Source: Candidatus Omnitrophota bacterium
Lineage (GTDB): Bacteria > Omnitrophota > Gorgyraeia > Gygaellales > Profunditerraquicolaceae
Direction of reading: 5' to 3'
Assembly: GCA_029563245.1 (NCBI GenBank)
Contig: JAKQSG010000135.1
Span: forward strand, 1 to 5,005
Length of the DNA stretch: 5,005 bases
The stretch's first letter is position 1; the number at the start of each line of letters is the position of its first letter. The translations under genes were made by a program, and so were the position numbers. Below the pieces are notes generated by a model. It saw only the letters and a program-made list of their open reading frames with translations, did no database searches and was not told where the DNA came from. Below, one piece after another: positions 1 through 5,005 of this stretch.

Positions 1-723
1 CTTTAGGCTTGCACCGCCGACCAATGCCCCGTCTACATCCGGTTGCCTGATTAGCTCTACTATATTCTCCGGCTTGACACTTCCGCCGTATTGTATCCTG
101 ACCTCCGAAGCTACTTCCTGATTATAAAGCTTATGCAGCAATTCACGGGCATACTTATGCACTTCCTGTGCCTGCTGTGCGGTAGCAGTTTTTCCCGTCC
201 CTATTGCCCAAACCGGCTCGTAGGCAATCACAATTTTTAAAACCTCTTCCGCCGGTAACCCGCTTAAAGCACCCGAAAGATGGTCGCTAATTATATCCAA
301 TGTCTTGCCGGCTTCCCTCTCCTCAAGTTTCTCACCGATACAGACAATCGGGGTAAGGCCAATAGCCAAAGCTGCCTTGATTTTCTTGTTTACGCTCTCG
401 TTATCCTCACCGAAAAACTGCCTGCGCTCGGAATGCCCGATAATCACAAAATTGCAACCAGCCTCCTTAAGCATGGCTCCTGAGACTTCGCCCGTAAAAG
501 CGCCTTCCTCACGCCAGTAAAGGTTCTGGGCCCCAAGAGAAATTCCTGTTTCAGCTATAACCTCGGCAACCTCGGATAAAGCAGTAAAGGGCGGGCATAA
601 GACTACATCCACCGCCTGGGTATCTAATTTAAAAAGTTCCCGCTTTAAGCCGTTACTTAATTCAATTGCTTCCTTAATAGTCTTATACATCTTCCAATTT
701 CCAGCAATAATAGTTTTTCGCAT
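1..723 (-). CDS. tpiA: Triosephosphate isomerase, C-terminus cut by window edge
   Basis: This enzyme interconverts dihydroxyacetone phosphate and glyceraldehyde 3-phosphate in the cytoplasm. I translated the strand by hand: 241 codons are open from an ATG at 723 to base 1, and bacterial TIM is usually about 250 residues, so only about 10 residues are missing. The N-terminal AGNWKM motif carries N9 and the catalytic K11. GHSERR carries the electrophile H97, with E99 after it. AYEPVWAIGTG carries the catalytic base E169 and starts the flexible loop 6. YGGSV (residues 212-216) and LVGGASLK (234-241) form the phosphate-binding loops. All key residues are present, so the enzyme should be active. 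The start lies one base after the pgk stop and I see no convincing Shine-Dalgarno sequence before it, so translation is probably coupled to pgk. Identification is certain; only the 3' end is unseen. Confidence 0.97.
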   Translation of the reverse strand, partial: MRKTIIAGNWKMYKTIKEAIELSNGLKRELFKLDTQAVDVVLCPPFTALSEVAEVIAETGISLGAQNLYWREEGAFTGEVSGAMLKEAGCNFVIIGHSERRQFFGEDNESVNKKIKAALAIGLTPIVCIGEKLEEREAGKTLDIISDHLSGALSGLPAEEVLKIVIAYEPVWAIGTGKTATAQQAQEVHKYARELLHKLYNQEVASEVRIQYGGSVKPENIVELIRQPDVDGALVGGASLK

Positions 724-724
724 T

Positions 725-1906
725 TTATTTGTCGGTTAAAGCTGCTACACCCGGTAAAGTTTTACCTTCCAGATATTCCAAGCTTGCCCCTCCTCCGGTT
801 GATATGTGTGTCATTTTATCTTCTAATTTAAATTTAGTAATCGCAGCCGCAGTATCGCCCCCTCCTATAATCGAAGTACAATTTAACCCGGCAATAAAAT
901 CAGCTACTTCCTTTGTACCTTTGCTGAATGCATCCATTTCAAATATCCCCAGCGGACCGTTCCAGACAATAGTCTTGGCAGCCTTTAATTTATCCATAAA
1001 AAGCTTGGCTGTCTTTGGGCCGATATCCACCGCAATCTTTCCGTCAGGAATATTCTCTGCGACTATTTCGGTTTTTGCATCCGCAGCTATTGTCTCAACC
1101 ACTATATTATCTACGGGCAAAAGGATATCTTTTTTCTGCTCCCTGGCCTGCCCAAGAATTGATTTTGCTAAATCTAATTTTTCCTTTTCAAGTTTTGAGT
1201 TGCCAATTGGCTTGCCCTGGGCCTTGAGAAAAGTGTAAGCCATCCCTCCGCCGACGATAATCGCATCAGCCTTGGGCAAAAGGTTCTCAATCATCCCTAT
1301 CTTATCCGAGACCTTTGCCCCGCCTAAAATTACCACAAACGGTTTAGCAGGATTGGTTACCGCTTCGCCTAAATACTTAATCTCCTTTTCCAGAAGAAAT
1401 CCGGCAGCTGACTTTAGAAAATGGGTTACCCCTTCAGTTGAGGCATGAGCTCGATGGGCAGTGCCAAAAGCGTCGTTAACAAAGATTTCGCCTAAGGATG
1501 CCAGCTGTTTTGCAAAGTCCGGGTCATTAGCTTCTTCCTGCGCATGGAAACGTAGATTCTCTAAAAGCACTATCCTCTCTTTGGCAGAGCCGATTGACTG
1601 TTTTATGTTCTCTCCGACGCAATCGTTTAAAAATAAAACATCTTCCCCTAAGAGTTCTTTTAAGCGCGCTGATACTGGCTTTAAGCTGTATTTCTCAACA
1701 ACCTTGCCGTCAGGCCTTCCTAAATGGCTCATCAGAACAAGCCTCTTTACTCCCTGCCTGAGAATATGCCTTATCGTTGGAAGCGTCGCGCGTATACGCG
1801 TATCATCAGTAATCTTTAAACTTGCATCCTGCGGCACATTAAAATCCGCCCTCATTAAAACAACTTTATCCTTAAAATCAATATCCTTAATTGTCAACTT
1901 CGCCAT
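725..1906 (-). CDS. pgk: Phosphoglycerate kinase
   Basis: This cytoplasmic enzyme transfers the acyl phosphate of 1,3-bisphosphoglycerate to ADP, giving 3-phosphoglycerate and ATP. The protein has 393 residues, the normal bacterial length. Substrate-side motifs in the N-terminal domain are RADFNVP (19-25, D21 and N23), R39, SHLGRP (60-65), ENLRF with R119, and NDAFGTAHRAHAS (144-156, R152). Nucleotide-side motifs in the C-terminal domain are GGAKVSDK (195-202, K198), VWNGPLGIFE (314-323), GGGDTAA (348-354) and the glycine-rich STGGGASLE (369-377). Every residue I would expect to be catalytic is present. The ATG at 1906 gives the usual N-terminus and lies 5 bases after the gap stop; an AAAGGG inside the 3' end of gap sits about 11 bases upstream as a weak ribosome site. 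It works directly downstream of GAPDH in the pathway, matching its place in the operon. The A at position 20, where valine is usual, is a minor change. Confidence 0.98.
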   Translation of the reverse strand: MAKLTIKDIDFKDKVVLMRADFNVPQDASLKITDDTRIRATLPTIRHILRQGVKRLVLMSHLGRPDGKVVEKYSLKPVSARLKELLGEDVLFLNDCVGENIKQSIGSAKERIVLLENLRFHAQEEANDPDFAKQLASLGEIFVNDAFGTAHRAHASTEGVTHFLKSAAGFLLEKEIKYLGEAVTNPAKPFVVILGGAKVSDKIGMIENLLPKADAIIVGGGMAYTFLKAQGKPIGNSKLEKEKLDLAKSILGQAREQKKDILLPVDNIVVETIAADAKTEIVAENIPDGKIAVDIGPKTAKLFMDKLKAAKTIVWNGPLGIFEMDAFSKGTKEVADFIAGLNCTSIIGGGDTAAAITKFKLEDKMTHISTGGGASLEYLEGKTLPGVAALTDK

Positions 1907-1911
1907 ATTAA

Positions 1912-2964
1912 TTATAACCCTTTCTTGATAATATATTCACAAAGGTCAACCACGCGGTTTGAATAACCCCACTCATTATCATACCATGAGAGGACCTTAA
2001 CAAAGTCATCCTGAATAACCTTAGTGCTCTTAGCATCAATTACCGAACTTAACAGGCAATGGTTAAAATCAACCGAAACCACAGGGTCTTCGGTATAGCC
2101 TAAGATACCCTTCATCGCGCCTTCAGAAGCTGCCTTAAACGCAGCATTCAGCTCTTCGACAGTTGCCTTCTTGGACAAGGCTACCGTTAAATCAACCACT
2201 GAAACATTAGGTGTTGGTACACGAATTGCAAAACCATCCAGCTTACCCTTAAGCTCCGGGATAACCAACGAGATAGCCTTTGCAGCTCCGGTTGATGTTG
2301 GTATCATTGAAACTGCGGCGGCGCGGGCACGGCGTAAATCTGAATGCGCCATATCCTGAACCTTCTGATCATTGGTATAGGAATGAATCGTGGTCATTAA
2401 CCCCTTTACGATCCCCCAATTATCATTCATAACTTTAGCAACCGGCGCCAGGCAGTTGGTCGTACATGAAGCATTGGATATAACATTGTGGTTCTTTGGG
2501 TCATATTTATTCTCATTCACCCCCAAAACAATAGTTATATCCTCGCCTTCTGCAGGAGCAGAGATAATAACCTTTTTTGCCCCGCCTTTGGTAATATGAT
2601 TCTCAGCACCCTTAACCTCTTTGCCCTTTTTGTTTACCCCGTCTTTCTTGATGGTAAACAAACCGGTTGACTCTACCACTAGCTCAACCCCTAAATCTTT
2701 CCAGGGAAGCTCAGAGGGGTCTCTTTTGCTTAGGACCTTTATCTCCTTGCCATTAACTGATATCGTATCTGCGGATGTAGCCTTTACCTCTCCGTTAAAC
2801 CTTCCGTGCACCGAGTCATATTTAAAAAGGTAGGCGTTTGACTTTGCATCTGTCAAATCATTAACCGCCACCAATATGATATCTTTACTGTTTTTTTCTA
2901 ATATTGCCCGTGCAACTAACCTGCCAATCCTTCCGAAACCATTAATACCAACCTTTACTGCCAT
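1912..2964 (-). CDS. gap: Type I glyceraldehyde-3-phosphate dehydrogenase with a small insertion
   Basis: This enzyme oxidises and phosphorylates glyceraldehyde 3-phosphate to 1,3-bisphosphoglycerate using NAD. I place the start at the ATG at 2964, giving MAVKVGINGFGRIGR: it has a strong AAAGGAGGG ribosome site and the Rossmann motif begins where the family's does. A longer reading from 3039 would translate back through the paralogue B coding end and is not credible. The product has 350 residues, against about 335 usual. The NAD-binding loop GFGRIGR is at 9-15, and D36 in NDLTD is the usual NAD-selecting acid. The active site is SNASCTTNC with nucleophile C167, and H194 in TTIHSYTNDQ is the general base. 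LRRARAA (210-216) and WYDNEWGYS close the fold. The extra length is a lysine- and glycine-rich segment between TGLFT (ending at T104) and GGAKKVIISAP (starting at 127). At the position of the usual proline in DLPHKDLRR there is A206, which may loosen cofactor choice. Glycolytic identity is certain; cofactor preference is inferred. Confidence 0.98.
   Translation of the reverse strand: MAVKVGINGFGRIGRLVARAILEKNSKDIILVAVNDLTDAKSNAYLFKYDSVHGRFNGEVKATSADTISVNGKEIKVLSKRDPSELPWKDLGVELVVESTGLFTIKKDGVNKKGKEVKGAENHITKGGAKKVIISAPAEGEDITIVLGVNENKYDPKNHNVISNASCTTNCLAPVAKVMNDNWGIVKGLMTTIHSYTNDQKVQDMAHSDLRRARAAAVSMIPTSTGAAKAISLVIPELKGKLDGFAIRVPTPNVSVVDLTVALSKKATVEELNAAFKAASEGAMKGILGYTEDPVVSVDFNHCLLSSVIDAKSTKVIQDDFVKVLSWYDNEWGYSNRVVDLCEYIIKKGL
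1918..1923 (-). promoter_or_regulatory. Weak ribosome binding site of pgk
   Basis: Read on the minus strand this is AAAGGG, about 11 bases before the pgk ATG at 1906 and inside the final codons of gap. Spacing is on the long side, so re-initiation by ribosomes finishing gap, 5 bases away, is likely to contribute. Confidence 0.45.
2587..2650 (-). other. Insertion in the NAD-binding domain of GAPDH
   Basis: This encodes about residues 105-126 of GAPDH, between TGLFT and GGAKKVIISAP. In the Bacillus-type enzymes I remember, this stretch has about 11 residues (as in DREDAKKHLEA); here it has about 23, rich in lysine, glycine and glutamate. The reading frame and flanks are intact, so it is a genuine in-frame insertion in a surface helix region rather than a frameshift pair. 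Its role is unknown. Confidence 0.7.
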
Positions 2965-2966
2965 TT

Positions 2967-3965
2967 TTATAACCCTCCTTTGAGATATTTTGCGGATTGT
3001 TCCGGGGTAATCGGATCGATATAAAAACCCGTTCCCCATTCAAAACCCGCTACTTGTGTTAATTTAGGCATAAGCTCAATATGCCAATGGTAATACTCCA
3101 CGTCCGTATCCCCGTTAATAGGCGCTACATGAATAATGTAATTATAAGCTAGATTAGGAAAAATATTCTTTACCCTTAGAATAGTCTCTTTTAGGATCTG
3201 TGCCAGGCATCCCGTCTCTTCATCAGAGATAAAGCGCAGGTAGGCGTTATGTTTCTTGGGCATAATCCAGGTCTCAAAAGGGAAACGCGAAACAAACGGG
3301 CAGAAAGATATAAAAAATTTATTCTCCAGGACAATACGGTCTTTCTCTTGAGTCTCCTGCCTTATCATATCACAAAAAATACAGCGCTCTTTATAATCAA
3401 AATAACTTTTTGCGCCGGCAATCTCCTCAGCCACATTCTTCGGGACCATAGGAAGAGCTACAACCTGCGTATGCGCATGCTCAAGCGAAGCGCCCGCAGC
3501 CGAACCAAAGTTCCTGAAAAACATCAAATACTTAAAACGCTTATCTTTGGCAAGATCAAAAGCCCTGTTACGGCACATCTTAATATAATTCTCAATCTCA
3601 TGCGGAAGTAAATCCGGGATATCCTTGGCATGATAAGGGCTCTCGATAATAACCTCGTGCGCCCCAATTCCGTTAGACATATCATAAAGCCCAAAGGGAC
3701 GCCTATCCAAATCGCCTTCTATCTGAAGCGCGGGGAATTTATTTGCCACCACCCTAACCTGCCAGCCCGGAGAGTTTGCGGATGTCCCCTGTTCCCTGAA
3801 GCATTCTATTTCGGGGGGAGTCATCGCTTCGTTGCCGTAACAAAAAGGGCAAACCCCTCCCCTGTAGGCATTCTGCTCATAATGGAAATCTTTTGGGTTT
3901 GCAGGATGATCCGTATCCACAATCACCCATCTGCCTACAATCGGATCACGCCTTAATTCACCCAT
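2967..3965 (-). CDS. galT: GalT / ADP-glucose phosphorylase family nucleotidyltransferase, active-site-intact paralogue B
   Basis: This is a 332-residue member of the galactose-1-phosphate uridylyltransferase family (HIT-like fold), which moves a nucleoside monophosphate between a sugar phosphate and a second acceptor through a histidine-linked intermediate. The N-terminal RRDPIVGRWVIV (5-16) is the family's opening motif. One metal site is predicted from C39 and C42 (CPFC), H112 in ESPYH, and H163. A second is predicted from C195 and C198 (CIFC), H279 in IIHVAP, and the H293-W-H295 pair. The catalytic segment GASLEHAHTQ has H163-A-H165-T-Q167, with H165 the expected nucleophile. The segments SRFPFETWIMPKKH and GFEWGTGFYIDPITPE resemble what I remember of the plant ADP-glucose phosphorylase (At5g18200) more than E. 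coli GalT, whose core is HPH. The substrate could thus be ADP-glucose plus phosphate, or UDP-glucose with galactose-1-phosphate; the sequence does not decide. It starts one base after paralogue A stops, behind an AGAGAGGTGG ribosome site. Confidence 0.9.
   Translation of the reverse strand: MGELRRDPIVGRWVIVDTDHPANPKDFHYEQNAYRGGVCPFCYGNEAMTPPEIECFREQGTSANSPGWQVRVVANKFPALQIEGDLDRRPFGLYDMSNGIGAHEVIIESPYHAKDIPDLLPHEIENYIKMCRNRAFDLAKDKRFKYLMFFRNFGSAAGASLEHAHTQVVALPMVPKNVAEEIAGAKSYFDYKERCIFCDMIRQETQEKDRIVLENKFFISFCPFVSRFPFETWIMPKKHNAYLRFISDEETGCLAQILKETILRVKNIFPNLAYNYIIHVAPINGDTDVEYYHWHIELMPKLTQVAGFEWGTGFYIDPITPEQSAKYLKGGL
2973..2981 (-). promoter_or_regulatory. Strong ribosome binding site of gap
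   Basis: Read on the minus strand this is AAAGGAGGG, with 9 bases between GGAGG and the ATG at 2964. It lies within the 3' end of paralogue B. It is the best Shine-Dalgarno match in the window and decides the gap start at 2964 over the upstream in-frame ATG at 3039. It suggests that gap is translated more strongly than its neighbours. Confidence 0.85.
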
Positions 3966-3966
3966 A

Positions 3967-4989
3967 TTATATTTCCACCTCTCTTAAGAATTTTGCACAA
4001 TCTTCCGGAGTGATCGGACAGATATAAAAACCTGTCCCCCATTCAAAACCGGCAACCCTTGTAAGCCTGGGCATAATCTCAATATGCCAATGGTAATCCT
4101 GGTCTATCGTCTTCCAATACCCTGATTTCTTCCGGCGAAAAGGTGCTGTATGTATAACATAATTATAAGGTGGGTCATTTAAGCCCTTTTTGAGCTTTGA
4201 AAGCAGCTCCTTCATCACCTTACCTAAATTCTTTAAGGATTCTCCGTCCTGGCAGGTAAAATCGCAGCAATGCTTCTTGGGCATTATCCAGGTCTCAAAA
4301 GAAAATCTTGCGGCAAACGGACTTATGGCAATAAATCCATCCAAATCTAAAATCAATCTATCCTTCTGCTCAATCTCCTGATGGATAAGATCACAAAAAA
4401 CGCATCTTTCATGGTAATTATAATAATTGCGGCTGCCGGCAAGTTCTTCCTTTACACGTTTAGGATTTACCGGAGTTGCGATTAACTGCGAACGCGTATG
4501 TCTGATCGCGCTTCCGCCTGCGGATGCGCCATAATTCTTAAAAACCAACACATACTTAAAACGCTCATCTTTTTCAAGGTCAATAATTCTATCGGAGTAA
4601 CATTTTAAGACCTTGGATATCTGCCCTGCGCTCAAATCCGCCATATTGGCGATATGCTGGTTGGTCTCAATTACAATCTCATGGGCCCCTACGCCGGTCA
4701 TAATATCGTATAAACCCCTTCCATGACGGTCAAGTTCACCTTCGACCCTTAGGAACGGAGCTATACTCGGGACTACCCTTAAGTCCCAACCCGGAGTATT
4801 AGCAGCTGAATTGCGCGGCCTTAATGCATAAATCTCCTTAGGAGTCTCTGACTCCGCCCCTGCACAAAAAGGGCATGGCTTTTCAGGAATAGCATCATGG
4901 GCAAAGAAAATGTCGATGTCGGAAGGCCGCGTATGCATTCTGTCACGGATGCAGTGTATTTCCTGTTCCGTAAGCTCTTCGTACGGCAC
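3967..4989 (-). CDS. GalT / ADP-glucose phosphorylase family paralogue A with Arg in place of the catalytic His; 5' end possibly beyond the window
   Basis: This is a paralogue of the gene just downstream, colinear with it from the first CPFC (C39, C42) to the C-terminus. Predicted metal ligands are kept: C39, C42, H112 and H164 for the first site; C196, C199, H280 and the H300-W-H302 pair for the second. The family core H-x-H-x-Q reads H164-T-R166-S-Q168, so the residue expected to bond covalently to the nucleotide is arginine. The codon is CGT at 4492-4494. The first 38 residues do not show the DPxxGRWV motif of paralogue B, though MHTRPSD may match the family's RP-D element. There are 11 cysteines, three of them in HCCDFTC (240-246). 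The C-terminal NDPPYNYVIHTAP and GFEWGTGFYICPITPED resemble plant ADP-glucose phosphorylase. The start used is a GTG at 4989 with only a weak upstream GAG; the frame stays open to the right edge, so the true start may be outside. It may be a non-catalytic partner or regulator, or have altered chemistry; function is unknown. Confidence 0.85.
   Translation of the reverse strand: MPYEELTEQEIHCIRDRMHTRPSDIDIFFAHDAIPEKPCPFCAGAESETPKEIYALRPRNSAANTPGWDLRVVPSIAPFLRVEGELDRHGRGLYDIMTGVGAHEIVIETNQHIANMADLSAGQISKVLKCYSDRIIDLEKDERFKYVLVFKNYGASAGGSAIRHTRSQLIATPVNPKRVKEELAGSRNYYNYHERCVFCDLIHQEIEQKDRLILDLDGFIAISPFAARFSFETWIMPKKHCCDFTCQDGESLKNLGKVMKELLSKLKKGLNDPPYNYVIHTAPFRRKKSGYWKTIDQDYHWHIEIMPRLTRVAGFEWGTGFYICPITPEDCAKFLREVEI
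3975..3984 (-). promoter_or_regulatory. Ribosome binding site of paralogue B
   Basis: Read on the minus strand this is AGAGAGGTGG, a good match to the anti-Shine-Dalgarno sequence, ending 9 bases before the ATG at 3965. It lies in the last codons of paralogue A, so paralogue B can initiate by itself as well as by coupling across the 1-base gap. Confidence 0.7.
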
Positions 4990-5005
4990 CTTTGTGTTCT
5001 CGTAG

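Noticed and set aside
280..520. Two overlapping plus-strand open frames opposite tpiA
   Set aside because: tpiA is continuous and fully conserved here on the minus strand; these short frames have no support.
729..1238. Plus-strand open frame of 169 codons opposite pgk
   Set aside because: It lies wholly inside the conserved pgk gene on the other strand, has low-complexity Ser/Ile/Pro composition and no recognisable domain; it is a shadow of pgk codon bias.
1786..1805. Palindromic run around cgcgtatacgcg as an operator or terminator
   Set aside because: The inverted repeat is short and falls inside conserved pgk codons (around T36-R37-I38-R39), so it is best explained by coding sequence.
1461..1928. 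Plus-strand open frame of 155 codons opposite the pgk 5' end
   Set aside because: It is antisense to conserved codons, rich in Ser and Lys, with no family resemblance, and runs against a tight operon.
2965..3039. Extended GAPDH N-terminus from the ATG at 3039
   Set aside because: The added 25 residues come from the coding end of paralogue B in another frame and do not resemble GAPDH; the start at 2964 has a strong ribosome site and begins at the Rossmann motif.
3249..3956. Two plus-strand open frames opposite paralogue B (120 and 108 codons)
   Set aside because: Both are antisense to well-conserved motifs and have no recognisable domain or plausible operon context.
3967..4989. Paralogue A as a pseudogene
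   Set aside because: The frame is intact over 340 codons and all predicted metal ligands are kept; only the nucleophile and the N-terminal motif differ, which fits changed function better than decay.

Overview
The window is a single, fully packed minus-strand gene block, read from high to low coordinates. It holds two tandem paralogues of the galactose-1-phosphate uridylyltransferase / ADP-glucose phosphorylase family (HIT-like superfamily), called paralogue A (about 4989 to 3967) and paralogue B (3965 to 2967) here. They are followed by glyceraldehyde-3-phosphate dehydrogenase (2964 to 1912), phosphoglycerate kinase (1906 to 725) and triosephosphate isomerase (723 to the left edge, lacking only its last few residues). 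The gaps between genes are 1, 2, 5 and 1 bases, so this looks like one polycistronic unit whose promoter lies beyond the right edge and whose terminator lies beyond the left edge. I see no RNA gene, mobile element, CRISPR array or intergenic region of any size.

The gap-pgk-tpiA order is the classic bacterial triose-phosphate cassette. What is less ordinary is that it is preceded by two nucleotidyltransferase-like genes that act on sugar-1-phosphates or nucleotide sugars. If paralogue B is active, it would release or interconvert hexose-1-phosphate from ADP-glucose or UDP-sugars. The downstream enzymes would carry the resulting carbon through the triose-phosphate section of glycolysis, or the reverse in gluconeogenesis. 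This suggests a storage-polysaccharide or sugar-nucleotide link to central carbon flow, but that is inference from gene order.

The most notable feature is in paralogue A. The family active site H-x-H-x-Q is intact in paralogue B (H163-A-H165-T-Q167) but reads H164-T-R166-S-Q168 in paralogue A. The histidine expected to carry the covalent nucleotidyl intermediate is therefore an arginine, while all the metal ligands and the rest of the fold are kept. This looks like a retained, repurposed pseudoenzyme partner rather than a decaying gene. The GAPDH also carries an extra segment of about 12 residues in its NAD-binding domain.

The organism is a bacterium with moderate GC content and bacterial-type GAPDH, PGK and TIM. 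The combination of a two-gene GalT-like tandem and a glycolytic cassette, plus the general style of the proteins, reminds me of uncultured lineages such as Omnitrophota or related candidate phyla. That assignment is a low-confidence impression and cannot be proven from this sequence alone.
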